Positions 7,014 to 15,947 of a DNA stretch of 38,553 bases are shown here, piece after piece. The position numbers were made by a program, and so were the translations under genes. Origin of the DNA: UBA5972 sp964588725 (GTDB lineage: Bacteria > Pseudomonadota > Alphaproteobacteria > Rhodobacterales > Rhodobacteraceae); contig CAZPQL010000023.1 of assembly GCA_964588725.1 (NCBI GenBank), forward strand, positions 1 to 38,553. The letters are read 5' to 3'. The notes beneath the pieces were generated by a model. It saw only the letters and a program-made list of their open reading frames with translations, was not told the DNA's origin and made no database searches. Each line of letters opens with the position of its first letter. Position 1 is the stretch's first letter.

Positions 7014-7952
7014 GTGAAACAATTAATCGCGACTGTGACCACCGCTTTGCTGTTCCTTTACGGGGCCAGTCCGATCGCGGCGCAGGATCTGGAGCAACCA
7101 CCCGTAGCTGCCGATACGGTTACCGGCCGCGCGTTTGATGCGCCGGTAAACACGCTGCCCGTTGGCGACAAATTCTGGTGGTCGGACGCATGGTACGAAG
7201 ACGGTATTTTAGAGGTGCCCGACAATTACACGGTAACCGAGAAAGACGTCAATTATTTCAACCCGCTTGACGATACAGAAGTACCGGCCATCCTGTTTCG
7301 TCCCAAAGCCGAAGGCAAATTTCCCGGAGTTCTTTTTCAACACGGGCGGCGCGGGCTTGACCCGTTGGTGCAAAATCTGGCGCGGCGACTGGCGGCGCGC
7401 GGTTTTATCGTGCTCGCCCCCGACGTATTTGCGGCGCGGTTCATCGATATCCGCCCGACCAGCCACGATCCGGTCACCGAATCTGACGTGAACGCCGGTG
7501 TGGATTATCTATTGGCGCAACCGGATCTTTCGTCTGACAAAATCTGTCTTTATTCGCATACGCGGGGCGGTTTTTATACGCTGCGCGTGGCCGTCGCCTT
7601 TGAACGTCAAATCAAGGATGTTGCGTGCTACGTGTCCTACTATCCGCACTGGCAGGATCCCAACGAACCCGAAGCCATGCAGGTGTACCGCTATCACCAC
7701 GATCTTGACGATCTGAAAATTCCGGCACTGGTTTTCATCGGCGAATACGAACAATACCAGCGCCGCCGGTCGATCGAAACCGCTGTGTCGTTCATGAAGC
7801 GTGCCGGCCAATCGGTGCGACTGATCATCTATCCCGGTGTCGGGCGCGGCTTTGATTTTCGCCCGTCCAACGTGCGCACGTTCGCCGACGATCTGGCGGC
7901 CAAGGACGCGCTGGCCCGGGCTGCGAAGTTTATCAAAAAGGCGCTTGAATAG
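7014..7952 (+). CDS. Secreted dienelactone-hydrolase-like protein, probable pseudoenzyme
   Basis: 312 residues starting at a GTG (7014) behind AGAGGA at 6999-7004. The signal peptide is about 1-23 (ASPIAA-QD). The body follows the alpha/beta-hydrolase plan: FPGVLFQHGRRG oxyanion region, LAARGFIVLAPD, then the nucleophile elbow. The elbow reads YSHTRGG, with Thr183 where the family has Cys or Ser. The usual catalytic His in the late HGF segment is Arg278 (GVGRGF), and the acid position is E246. All three triad positions therefore depart from the family, pointing to a non-catalytic binding protein or a changed mechanism. The 201-base gap upstream, shared with the divergent DOPA dioxygenase gene, shows no promoter I can call. 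Confidence 0.75.
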   Translation: MKQLIATVTTALLFLYGASPIAAQDLEQPPVAADTVTGRAFDAPVNTLPVGDKFWWSDAWYEDGILEVPDNYTVTEKDVNYFNPLDDTEVPAILFRPKAEGKFPGVLFQHGRRGLDPLVQNLARRLAARGFIVLAPDVFAARFIDIRPTSHDPVTESDVNAGVDYLLAQPDLSSDKICLYSHTRGGFYTLRVAVAFERQIKDVACYVSYYPHWQDPNEPEAMQVYRYHHDLDDLKIPALVFIGEYEQYQRRRSIETAVSFMKRAGQSVRLIIYPGVGRGFDFRPSNVRTFADDLAAKDALARAAKFIKKALE

Positions 7953-7967
7953 GCCTGCGGTCAGGAG

Positions 7968-7989
7968 CGGTGGGTAATTTTACCCACCG
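7968..7989. terminator. Bidirectional terminator hairpin between convergent genes
   Basis: A perfect palindrome with 10-base arms (CGGTGGGTAA and TTACCCACCG) around a 2-base TT centre. It lies between the stop of the hydrolase-like gene (7952) and the stop of acnA (7996, minus strand). No long T-run follows on either strand, so termination efficiency is uncertain. Confidence 0.6.
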
Positions 7990-7995
7990 TCCGGG

Positions 7996-10683
7996 TTAAC
8001 CTTTGGCCAAATTGCGCAGCACGTATTGCAGCACCCCGCCGTTTTGCACGTATTCGATCTCCACTTCGGTGTCGATCCGGCATTTCAGCGTGATGTTTTG
8101 CACCCCACCATCGGGCGAGGTGATGATAGCCGGCACTTCGGCCTGTGGTTTCAGGTCTCCGGCCAGCCCGGTGATCGACACGGTCTCATAACCCGTCAGC
8201 CCCAGCGATTTCCGGCTGTCGCCTTCCATGAACTCAAACGGAATAACGCCCATGCCCACCAGATTGCTGCGGTGGATACGCTCGAAACTCTCGGCGATCA
8301 CGGCTTTCACCCCCAGCAATGACGTGCCTTTGGCGGCCCAGTCGCGGCTGGATCCCGCGCCATAGAGTTCGCCGCCAAAAATCACCAGCGGTACACCGTC
8401 GTCCGCATAGGCCATCGCGGCGTTATAGATAGACGTTTGGGCGCCGCTTGGGTCCAGCGTATAGCCGCCCTCGACACCCTGCAGCATCTCATTATTCACG
8501 CGGATATTGGCAAAGGTGCCGCGCATCATCACCTCGTGGTTGCCGCGCCGCGAGCCATAAGAATTGAACGCGCGCACCGGCACCTGATGATCGGTCAGGT
8601 AGCGTCCGGCGGGTGTGGTTTCGGTAAACGAACCGGCGGGCGAAATATGGTCGGTCGTCACCATATCGCCGAGCACCGCCAGAACGCGTGCGTTGGTGAT
8701 GTCGCTGATCACACCGGCGTCGGGCCCCATGCCCCGGAAATAGGGCGGGTTACGCACATAGGTTGACGCGGTCGGCCAGTCGTAGGTCAGACTGTCGGTG
8801 GTTTTGACTGTCTGCCATTTGTCGTCGCCGGTGAACACCTCGGCGTATTTTTCCAAAAACGCGGCGCGAGTCACGGTTTTGTCCACCAATTCGGCAATTT
8901 CCTGCGTGGTTGGCCAAATATCGCGCAGGAACACATCGTGGCCGTCCCTGTCCTGCCCCAGCGCATCGCGCGTTAAGTCGACATTCATGTCTCCGGCCAG
9001 CGCATAGGCCACCACCAGCGGTGGACTGGCCAGATAATTGGCGCGTACGTCCGGGCTGATGCGGCCCTCAAAATTGCGGTTGCCCGACAGCACGGATACG
9101 GCGACCAGATCGCCTTGGGCAACCGCCGCGGACAGCTCCGCTTGAATAGGACCAGAGTTGCCGATGCAGGTGGTGCAGCCGTAACCCACCAGATTAAAGC
9201 CAAGCGCGTCCAGATCTTCCTGCAACCCGGCGGCCTCCAGATAGGCGGATACAACCTGCGATCCCGGCGCCAGCGAGGTTTTTACCCAAGGCTTGCGCGT
9301 CAGACCCAAAGCGCGGGCCTTGCGCGCCACAAGCCCTGCGCCAATCATCACGTAAGGGTTAGAGGTATTGGTGCACGACGTGATCGAGGCGATCACCACT
9401 TTGCCCGACGACAACGTATAGTCCTCGCCCGCTACCGGCACTTCTTTGCCTTGTGGGCGCTTGAACGTGGTTTGCATTTCATTTGCAAAAGCCGTTTTTG
9501 CCCCATCCAGCGCCACGAAATCCTGTGGCCGTTTGGGGCCGGATATTGCCGGTACGATGGTGCCCATATCCAGCGCAAGCGTGCTGGTATAAACAGGATC
9601 ATAATCGGCATCGCGCCAAAATCCGTTGGCTTTGGCATAAGATTCCACCAACGCGATTCGGTCCTCGTCGCGCCCCGAGACGCGCATGTAGCGCAGCGTT
9701 TCGCCGTCAATCGGGAAAAACCCGCAGGTCGCGCCGTATTCGGGTGCCATATTGGCGATGGTGGCGCGGTCCGCCAACGGCAGCCGATCCAGCCCCTCGC
9801 CATAAAATTCCACGAATTTGCCAACAACGCCGTGGGCGCGCAGCATCGCCACAACGCGCAGCACCAGATCAGTGGCGGTGGTGCCCTCGGTCATTTCACC
9901 GGTTAGCTTGAATCCGACGACTTCGGGGATCAGCATGGAAATCGGCTGGCCCAGCATCGCTGCCTCAGCTTCGATTCCACCGACCCCCCAGCCCAAAACC
10001 GCCAGCCCGTTGATCATGGTTGTGTGGCTGTCGGTGCCGACCAGCGTGTCGGGGTAGGCAACTTCGCGCCCTTGCTGATCGGTGTCGCTCCAGACGGTTT
10101 GCGCCAGATATTCCAGATTGACCTGATGGCAAATTCCGGTGCCCGGAGGCACCACGCGAAAATTATCAAACGCTGACTGGCCCCATTTCAAGAATGTGTA
10201 ACGCTCGATATTGCGTTCGTATTCGCGTTCCACGTTCATCTGAAAAGCGCGCGCATTACCAAATTCGTCGATCATCACCGAATGGTCGATGACCAGATCA
10301 ACCGGGTTCAGCGGATTGATCTTTTCTGGATCGCCCCCCAATTCAACCATGGCGTCGCGCATGGCGGCCAGATCGACCACCGCCGGGACACCTGTGAAAT
10401 CCTGCATCAGCACCCGCGCAGGTCGATAGGCGATCTCGCGCGGGTTTTGACCACCCTGCGCGGCCCAGTCCGAAAATGCCCTGATATCGTCCACGGTCAC
10501 GGTTTTGCCGTCCTCAAATCGCAGCATGTTTTCCAGCACCACGCGCAACGCTGCTGGCAGCCGTGAAAAATCGCCCAGACCCGCGGATTCGGCGGCCCGG
10601 ATAGAATAATAGTCGATCTTGCGCGGTCCGATTTGCAAAGTCGCGCGGGTTTTCTGGCTATCGTGACCAACGGTGACGGTCAT
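7996..10683 (-). CDS. acnA: Aconitate hydratase A
   Basis: 895 residues, full length for the AcnA/IRP1 type. It isomerises citrate and isocitrate in the TCA cycle using a [4Fe-4S] cluster. The three cluster cysteines are C437 (SITSCTNTSNP) and C503/C506 (GCTTCIGNSGP), nearly the same numbering as in E. coli AcnA. The swivel domain has the GSSRDWAAKG loop. The ATG at 10683 has a GGAG ribosome-binding site. It is divergent from ccmA across a 151-base gap. Apo-aconitases of this type can bind mRNA in other bacteria; nothing here tests that. Confidence 0.97.
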   Translation of the reverse strand: MTVTVGHDSQKTRATLQIGPRKIDYYSIRAAESAGLGDFSRLPAALRVVLENMLRFEDGKTVTVDDIRAFSDWAAQGGQNPREIAYRPARVLMQDFTGVPAVVDLAAMRDAMVELGGDPEKINPLNPVDLVIDHSVMIDEFGNARAFQMNVEREYERNIERYTFLKWGQSAFDNFRVVPPGTGICHQVNLEYLAQTVWSDTDQQGREVAYPDTLVGTDSHTTMINGLAVLGWGVGGIEAEAAMLGQPISMLIPEVVGFKLTGEMTEGTTATDLVLRVVAMLRAHGVVGKFVEFYGEGLDRLPLADRATIANMAPEYGATCGFFPIDGETLRYMRVSGRDEDRIALVESYAKANGFWRDADYDPVYTSTLALDMGTIVPAISGPKRPQDFVALDGAKTAFANEMQTTFKRPQGKEVPVAGEDYTLSSGKVVIASITSCTNTSNPYVMIGAGLVARKARALGLTRKPWVKTSLAPGSQVVSAYLEAAGLQEDLDALGFNLVGYGCTTCIGNSGPIQAELSAAVAQGDLVAVSVLSGNRNFEGRISPDVRANYLASPPLVVAYALAGDMNVDLTRDALGQDRDGHDVFLRDIWPTTQEIAELVDKTVTRAAFLEKYAEVFTGDDKWQTVKTTDSLTYDWPTASTYVRNPPYFRGMGPDAGVISDITNARVLAVLGDMVTTDHISPAGSFTETTPAGRYLTDHQVPVRAFNSYGSRRGNHEVMMRGTFANIRVNNEMLQGVEGGYTLDPSGAQTSIYNAAMAYADDGVPLVIFGGELYGAGSSRDWAAKGTSLLGVKAVIAESFERIHRSNLVGMGVIPFEFMEGDSRKSLGLTGYETVSITGLAGDLKPQAEVPAIITSPDGGVQNITLKCRIDTEVEIEYVQNGGVLQYVLRNLAKG

Positions 10684-10834
10684 ATTGGGACTCCGGGAAT
10701 TTGATGTATTTCAAGGATTTGACCACGCTATGACGGAATATCGGTGGTCGTACAATGAGGCACATTGGCTATTGTATACTATTGTGTACCAATTTACCAC
10801 CCCGCGCGCCTTTTCGCCTGACCAAAGATAGTTT

Positions 10835-11470
10835 ATGGCCACAACCATGAAGGTCAGCGTTACAAATCTCAGCTGCCGCCGCGGCGAAATCGAAGTGCTG
10901 GCAGGGGTCAGTTTCAGCCTTGATACCGGGCATACGCTGATTTTGCGCGGCCCCAATGGCAGCGGCAAGTCAACATTGCTGCGGGTGCTGGCAGGGTTGG
11001 CGCCTGCAACGTCGGGCACCCTGTCTGTCAGCCCAGAGACCATAGCCTACGCAGGACATCTGGACGGCATCAAGGCCCAGCTTACGGTGAGCGAGAACCT
11101 GCGATTCTGGGCCAGCGTTTTTGGCACACCCGATATCGACGCGGCCACTTCAGCCTTTGACCTGGCCAATTTGCTGGATCGTCCGGCCTATAGCCTGTCA
11201 GCCGGCCAGAAACGGCGGCTGGGATTGGCGCGTCTGCTGGTGGCAGACCGGCCCGTTTGGGTTCTGGACGAACCCACCGTGTCGCTGGATGCTCAAAACG
11301 TCGCCCGCTTTGCCCGCCTTGTGCAGGATCACAATGCCGGGGGTGGTTCGGCCATTATTGCCACCCATATCGATCTGGGGCTGGCCAGGGCCGCAACTCT
11401 GGACATCACACGGTTCAAAGCCACCGAATCGGGCGACGGCAACCCGTTTCTGGACGAGGCCCTGTCGTGA
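10835..11470 (+). CDS. ccmA: Heme exporter ATP-binding protein CcmA
   Basis: 211 residues of an ABC ATPase: Walker A GPNGSGKST at 39-47, signature LSAGQKRR at 121-128 and Walker B VWVLDEPT at 141-148. With CcmB and CcmC it forms the inner-membrane complex that releases holo-CcmE for cytochrome c maturation. Two in-frame ATGs (10835 and 10847) are possible and the upstream one is listed; neither has a strong ribosome-binding site. The stop overlaps the ccmB GTG by four bases (GTGA). The short length fits CcmA rather than generic ABC proteins. Confidence 0.95.
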   Translation: MATTMKVSVTNLSCRRGEIEVLAGVSFSLDTGHTLILRGPNGSGKSTLLRVLAGLAPATSGTLSVSPETIAYAGHLDGIKAQLTVSENLRFWASVFGTPDIDAATSAFDLANLLDRPAYSLSAGQKRRLGLARLLVADRPVWVLDEPTVSLDAQNVARFARLVQDHNAGGGSAIIATHIDLGLARAATLDITRFKATESGDGNPFLDEALS

Positions 11471-12123
11471 TCGCGCTGCTGAAACGCGATTTGAAACTGG
11501 CACTGCGTTCGGGGGGCGGTTTCGGCCTGTCGCTGGCTTTCTTTCTGATCGTGGTGATGTTCGTGCCATTTGGTGTCGGACCAAATTCCGCCACATTGGC
11601 GCTGATCGCACCCGGAATCCTTTGGGTCGGCGCGCTTTTGGCGTCGCTTTTGTCGCTCGACCGCGTGTTTCAACTGGATTTCGAGGACGGTACCCTGGAC
11701 CTGATGGCCACATCTCCGCTGCCGCTGGAGGGCGTTGTGGCGATCAAGGCGTTGACCCACTGGCTGACCACCGGTCTGCCGCTGTCGCTTGCCGCACCGG
11801 TTTTGGGGGCTTTGCTCAGCCTGCCGAATGACGCATTTCTTTGGATGTTCGTCAGCCTGTTGATCGGCACGCCGGCGCTAAGTTTTCTGGGCGCATTTGG
11901 CGCGGCGATCACCGTCGGGCTGAAACGCGGCGGCCTGCTGCTGTCGCTGCTTGTGCTGCCGCTCTATATTCCCAGTCTGATATTTGGCGCACAAAGTGTG
12001 ACTTTGATCATGGAAGGGCTTGATAACTCGACAGCATTTGCTCTGAGCGCTGCCATCAGTCTGTTGTCGTTTGCCATTGTGCCCTTTGCTGCGGCCTATG
12101 CGATCAAAGTCAATATTAGGTGA
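11467..12123 (+). CDS. ccmB: Heme exporter membrane protein CcmB
   Basis: 218 residues with six hydrophobic spans. The N-terminal MIALLKRDLKLALRSGG and the LDRVFQLDFEDGTLDLM cytoplasmic loop are typical of CcmB. The start is the GTG at 11467 overlapping the end of ccmA, which gives the expected N-terminus. It is the membrane partner of CcmA in the system I cytochrome c maturation complex. A gap of 58 bases separates it from ccmC, consistent with one operon. Confidence 0.95.
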   Translation: MIALLKRDLKLALRSGGGFGLSLAFFLIVVMFVPFGVGPNSATLALIAPGILWVGALLASLLSLDRVFQLDFEDGTLDLMATSPLPLEGVVAIKALTHWLTTGLPLSLAAPVLGALLSLPNDAFLWMFVSLLIGTPALSFLGAFGAAITVGLKRGGLLLSLLVLPLYIPSLIFGAQSVTLIMEGLDNSTAFALSAAISLLSFAIVPFAAAYAIKVNIR

Positions 12124-12181
12124 TCACCCTGCGGCCTTTAGGACGATTGTCGGCGTAGCGACCACTCTTTACAAACCACGC

Positions 12182-12910
12182 ATGTCTTTGTGGGAATACG
12201 CAAATCCAACGCGGTTTATGCGTCTGACGGACCGGGTTTTGCCGGTTGTGACCGTGCTGTCCGTTGGCGCTCTGTTGGTAGGTCTGATCTGGGGGTTCTT
12301 CTTTACACCAGACGATTACAAACAGGGATCGACCGTCAAAATTATCTACCTGCACGTGCCCTCGGCGTTGATGGCGATCAACGCGTGGTTAATGATGTTT
12401 GTGGCCTCGCTGATCTGGCTGATCCGCCGTCATCACGTCAGTGCACTCGCGGCCCGCGCCGCTGCCCCCATCGGTGTAACCATGACGCTGATCGCGCTGT
12501 TCACCGGTGCGATCTGGGGCCAGCCTATGTGGGGCACCTACTGGGCGTGGGATCCGCGCCTGACGTCGTTCATGATATTGTTCGTGTTTTACCTTGGCTA
12601 TATTGCACTATGGGCCGCCATCGAGGATCAGGACACGGCCGCCGATCTGACGTCGGTTCTGTGTCTCGTGGGGTCGATTTTTGCGTTGCTGTCGCGCTAT
12701 GCGGTCAATTTCTGGAATCAGGGGCTGCATCAGGGGGCATCATTGTCGGTCGACAGCGCCCAGCCGGTTGACAACGTGTTTCGCTATCCGCTTTTCGTCA
12801 GCATGGCCGGATTCATGTTTTTGTTCGTGGCACTTGTGTTGCTGCGCACCCGCACCGAAATCCGGTCGCGCCGCATGGCGGCGTTGATCGCGCGCGAGCG
12901 GTCCGCCTGA
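12182..12910 (+). CDS. ccmC: Heme handling protein CcmC
   Basis: 242 residues with six membrane spans. The tryptophan-rich periplasmic loop reads WGTYWAWDPRLT, the WWD motif of heme-handling proteins, and flanking His residues that coordinate heme are at the expected ends of the neighbouring helices. CcmC loads heme onto CcmE. The ATG at 12182 gives the usual MSLWEYANPTRF start; a longer in-frame reading to 12071 would overlap ccmB and lacks support. The ccmD start overlaps its stop by one base (TGATG). Confidence 0.95.
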   Translation: MSLWEYANPTRFMRLTDRVLPVVTVLSVGALLVGLIWGFFFTPDDYKQGSTVKIIYLHVPSALMAINAWLMMFVASLIWLIRRHHVSALAARAAAPIGVTMTLIALFTGAIWGQPMWGTYWAWDPRLTSFMILFVFYLGYIALWAAIEDQDTAADLTSVLCLVGSIFALLSRYAVNFWNQGLHQGASLSVDSAQPVDNVFRYPLFVSMAGFMFLFVALVLLRTRTEIRSRRMAALIARERSA

Positions 12911-13065
12911 TGCCCGATCTCGGTCAGTATTCGGGTCCAGTGTTGTCGGCTTATGCGGTCAGCACCGTTTTGATCGTTGTGGTGACGGCACTGTCACTGT
13001 GGCGCGCCGCCAAGGTGAAAAAACAATTGGCCAAGATCGAAAAGCGCCATAAAGACAATGGCTAG
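12910..13065 (+). CDS. ccmD: Heme exporter small subunit CcmD
   Basis: 51 residues: a short N-terminus containing a Tyr, one transmembrane helix (about 13-32) and a basic, Lys-rich cytoplasmic tail ending in KRHKDNG. This is the size and architecture of CcmD, which stabilises the CcmABC-CcmE complex. The family is poorly conserved, so the call rests on size, topology and position between ccmC and ccmG. The start overlaps the ccmC stop by one base and the end overlaps ccmG by eight. Confidence 0.85.
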   Translation: MPDLGQYSGPVLSAYAVSTVLIVVVTALSLWRAAKVKKQLAKIEKRHKDNG

Positions 13066-13603
13066 ACTGTCACCTTTGATGTTCTTGCCACCATTGATGG
13101 CCGTGGGTATTGGCGCAATGTTCATGGGCGGACTGACCCGCAACAACCCCGAAAACCTGCCGTCCACCATGGAAGGCCGCGCCGCGCCGACCCTTGTTTT
13201 GAGCGCACTTGGCGATCTGCCGCTTCTGACCACTGAAGCTTTGCTCAAGCCCGAGGTCAAACTGGTGAATTTCTGGGCCAGCTGGTGCGCGCCGTGTCGT
13301 GTTGAACACCCCAACATCGTGGTGTTGGCCGATCTGGGCCTGCCCGTTTACGGCGTGAATTACAAAGACCAGGACGCCAAGGCGCTGAAATTTCTGCAGG
13401 AACTCGGCAATCCCTATACTGCTGTCGGCAGCGACCCCGAGGGGCGCGAGGCCATCGACTACGGTGTATACGGCATACCGGAAACCTTTATCATTGACGC
13501 CAAAGGGCAGATCGTTTTGCGCTTTGCCGGGCCGATTACCCAGCGTGCGCTGGCCAACACCATACTGCCCGCCATCAAACGGGCGCAGGACGGCGCAGAG
13601 TAA
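13058..13603 (+). CDS. ccmG: Thiol:disulfide interchange protein CcmG/DsbE
   Basis: 181 residues with one N-terminal membrane anchor (about 5-25) and a periplasmic thioredoxin domain. The active site is NFWASWCAPC with C77 and C80, and the GIPETFIID strand carries the cis-Pro typical of CcmG. It reduces the heme-binding CxxCH cysteines of apocytochrome c. It is the last gene of the ccmABCDG operon here; ccmE, ccmF and ccmH are not in the window. Confidence 0.95.
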   Translation: MARLSPLMFLPPLMAVGIGAMFMGGLTRNNPENLPSTMEGRAAPTLVLSALGDLPLLTTEALLKPEVKLVNFWASWCAPCRVEHPNIVVLADLGLPVYGVNYKDQDAKALKFLQELGNPYTAVGSDPEGREAIDYGVYGIPETFIIDAKGQIVLRFAGPITQRALANTILPAIKRAQDGAE

Positions 13604-13693
13604 CCCGGGCGACGCGTGAACAATTGCGTCTTGTCGCTGGCATCCCGCGCGTGATTTGCTATAGCTCACGCCACCTGCACCGCCGGAGAGACC

Positions 13694-14734
13694 ATGACCC
13701 GCAGCCTGACCATCGCCCGCCCGGATGACTGGCACCTGCACCTGCGCGACGGCCCCTTGTTGGGCAGCGTTCTGCCGGAAACCACCCGCCATTTCGCCCG
13801 TGCCATTATCATGCCCAATCTGGTGCCGCCCGTCGTCACCATGGCGGACGCGCTGGCGTACCGTGACCGGATCAGGTCTGCCTGCCCCAAGGGGGACGAT
13901 TTCACGCCCTTGATGACGCTTTATCTGACCGAGAATACGCAGGCCGATGACGTGGCTGCGGCACAGGCGGCGGGCCTGATCGCTGCGGTCAAACTTTATC
14001 CCGCCGGGGCCACCACCAATTCGGACAGCGGCGTCGGCAACATCGACGCCGTGATGCCGGTGCTGGAGCGAATGGCACAAATCGGTCTGCCGCTGTGTGT
14101 GCACGGCGAAGTCACCGATCCCGAAATCGATATATTTGACCGTGAAGCCGAATTTATTGACAAAATTCTTGACCCGCTGCGCCGCCACCTGCCCGAACTG
14201 CGCATCGTCATGGAGCATCTGACCACAAGCGACGGTGTCGATTACGTTACGCAATGCGACAACAATCTGGCGGCGACCATCACCACGCACCACCTGATCA
14301 TCAACCGCAACCATATTTTGGCGGGCGGGATCAGACCGCATTATTATTGTCTGCCGGTGGCCAAACGCGAAAGCCATCGCCTGGCCTTGCGCGGTGCAGC
14401 CACATCGGGGGACAGGCGGTTTTTTCTGGGTACAGACAGCGCGCCGCATGTCGACCCCTTGAAGGAAAGCGCCTGTGGTTGTGCCGGAGTGTTCAGCGCC
14501 GGTGTGACCATGGCGTGCCTTGCGCAGGTTTTCGAACATGACGACGCGCTGGCGCATCTCGAGGCGTTCACGTCGCTGAACGGTCCCGCATTCTATGGCC
14601 TGCCCGTGAACGCGGGCAAACTGACGCTGACAAAATCTGATACGCCCTTGCCGCAAAACCAAAAAATAGACACACCCGACGGACCGGTCACGGTTTTCGA
14701 CCCCGGTTTTCCGCTATACTGGCGGGCATCATAA
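13694..14734 (+). CDS. pyrC: Dihydroorotase (class II)
   Basis: 346 residues. The first metal-binding motif is DDWHLHLRDG with H14 and H16, the carboxylated lysine is K100 (AVKLYPAGATTNS) and the late Asp lies in GTDSAPH. It closes carbamoyl-aspartate to dihydroorotate in de novo pyrimidine synthesis. Length and motifs match the E. coli PyrC type rather than the longer class I enzymes. A GGAGAG site precedes the ATG. pyrE follows after 9 bases, making a pyrimidine pair. Confidence 0.97.
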   Translation: MTRSLTIARPDDWHLHLRDGPLLGSVLPETTRHFARAIIMPNLVPPVVTMADALAYRDRIRSACPKGDDFTPLMTLYLTENTQADDVAAAQAAGLIAAVKLYPAGATTNSDSGVGNIDAVMPVLERMAQIGLPLCVHGEVTDPEIDIFDREAEFIDKILDPLRRHLPELRIVMEHLTTSDGVDYVTQCDNNLAATITTHHLIINRNHILAGGIRPHYYCLPVAKRESHRLALRGAATSGDRRFFLGTDSAPHVDPLKESACGCAGVFSAGVTMACLAQVFEHDDALAHLEAFTSLNGPAFYGLPVNAGKLTLTKSDTPLPQNQKIDTPDGPVTVFDPGFPLYWRAS

Positions 14735-14743
14735 GGACACCAC

Positions 14744-15421
14744 ATGTTTCAAAACTCATTTCCGCCAAGGGCCGAAATTGCCCGTCTCAGCGCCAAAATG
14801 CTGCTTGATATCAAAGCGGTGCATTTCAATTCAGAGAACCCGTTTGTGCTGTCGTCCGGCCTGCCCTCGCCCACCTATATCGACTGCCGCAAACCCATTT
14901 CTTATCCGCTCATACGCAGCGCACTGATGGATTTCATGACCGCCACTGTGCTGCGTGACGCCGGTTTTGACGCCTTTGACAATGTGGCAGGCGGCGAAAC
15001 CGCGGGCATTCCATTTGGCGCGTTGGTGGCCGAACGTTTGGGCCTGCCCATGAGCTATGTGCGCAAAAAGCCAAAGGGTTACGGGCGCGACGCGCAAATC
15101 GAAGGCGTCATCAACAAGGACGAGCGCGTGCTGCTGGTCGAAGACCTGACCACCGACGGCGGCTCAAAAATGAAATTCATCGACGCGATTCGCAAAACCG
15201 GCGCAATTTGCAACCACACGGCGGTGATTTTCTATTACGGGATATTTGCCGAAACCGAAAAAATGCTCAAAGACCACGGCGTGGCGCTGCATTATCTCTG
15301 TACCTGGCACGACGTGCTGGCCGCCGCCAAAGACGGCGGTTATTTTGATACCAAGACGTTAAGCGACGTTGAGGAATTTCTGAACGCGCCGCGCGCGTGG
15401 CAGGACCGGCACATGGCTTGA
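14744..15421 (+). CDS. pyrE: Orotate phosphoribosyltransferase
   Basis: 225 residues. The PRPP-binding motif VLLVEDLTTDGGS is at 129-141 and the flexible catalytic loop contains VRKKPKGYGR at about 106-115. It joins orotate to PRPP to give OMP, the step after dihydroorotate oxidation. It lies 9 bases downstream of pyrC and is probably co-transcribed with it. The stop is immediately followed by a hairpin at 15426-15455. Confidence 0.97.
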   Translation: MFQNSFPPRAEIARLSAKMLLDIKAVHFNSENPFVLSSGLPSPTYIDCRKPISYPLIRSALMDFMTATVLRDAGFDAFDNVAGGETAGIPFGALVAERLGLPMSYVRKKPKGYGRDAQIEGVINKDERVLLVEDLTTDGGSKMKFIDAIRKTGAICNHTAVIFYYGIFAETEKMLKDHGVALHYLCTWHDVLAAAKDGGYFDTKTLSDVEEFLNAPRAWQDRHMA

Positions 15422-15455
15422 AAAAACCCTCCCGGACAGCAGCGTCCGGAAGGGT
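15420..15455 (-). terminator. Intrinsic terminator reading on the minus strand
   Basis: ACCCTCCCGGAC (15426-15437) pairs with GTCCGGAAGGGT (15444-15455), with one mismatch in the stem and a 6-base loop. A run of six A at 15421-15426 becomes a T-run after the hairpin when read on the minus strand, so the structure terminates minus-strand transcripts. It would also fold in pyrE mRNA but has no T-run in that direction. It is about 100 bases downstream of the small minus-strand gene. Confidence 0.65.
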
Positions 15456-15553
15456 CTGTAGCGAAGCACTTTGTCTCTGAAATCGCTTCCCGGTTCAGCC
15501 CCCAAGACCGTGCCGACAAGATCCCTCAGTGTGCCAAGCCGGTGTCAGTGAAA

Positions 15554-15664
15554 TCAGTCGCGGGATATTTTTTCCCGCACCAGAATTTCCACATCGTAAT
15601 GCAGGCCAAGGCCAAAGAACATTACGGAGGCGACACCGACCAGAGCAAACAGCTCTAAGGTCAT
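15554..15664 (-). CDS. Very small single-span membrane protein, unknown
   Basis: 36 residues starting MTLELFALVG, with one hydrophobic span (about 4-23) and a charged tail ending EKISRD. The ATG at 15664 is preferred because a GAGG lies 9 bases upstream; longer in-frame starts at 15673 and 15739 exist but the former has no spacing from that site. A minus-strand terminator at 15420-15455 supports an independent short transcript. I do not recognise a family. The remaining flanks, 15456-15553 and 15665-15740, show no other gene. Confidence 0.5.
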   Translation of the reverse strand: MTLELFALVGVASVMFFGLGLHYDVEILVREKISRD

Positions 15665-15792
15665 TGGCAGCATCCTCGATTCGTACTTAACAATTGATGA
15701 ATAACATGGGGCCAGCCCGAAGTGCCACGTTTTTGCCACATTGTGGTTAACCGAAAAAATGCTGCGACAATTCTGCCCCGCTTTTCTATATA

Positions 15793-15820
15793 TTGAAATT
15801 AGTGGAATTCGTGCTACTAT
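15793..15820 (+). promoter_or_regulatory. Candidate sigma-70-type promoter upstream of dnaB
   Basis: TTGAAA at 15793-15798 and TACTAT at 15815-15820 are separated by 16 bases, in an AT-rich stretch that contrasts with the GC-rich genes around it. It lies about 130 bases before the dnaB start. Only the pattern is seen; other AT-rich pairs nearby could serve. Confidence 0.3.
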
Positions 15821-15947
15821 ATCTGCGAAGACAATAGCGATATTTGATGGCTATTATTTACCCACAGGATTTCCCCAGAGTTCTCCAATTGCCGGACACG
15901 CCGACATCTGGGATACCGGAACGGGGACTGAAGAATCGGGGGCGGAA

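Noticed and set aside
10684..10834. Possible regulatory palindrome (GTATACTATTGTGTAC region) between acnA and ccmA
   Set aside because: The symmetry is imperfect and AT-rich by nature; I could not match it to a known regulator site or a convincing promoter.
13070..14662. Long (530-codon) minus-strand open frame opposite ccmG and pyrC
   Set aside because: It is antisense to two clearly recognised genes, has no family resemblance, and long antisense frames are expected in GC-rich codon-biased DNA.
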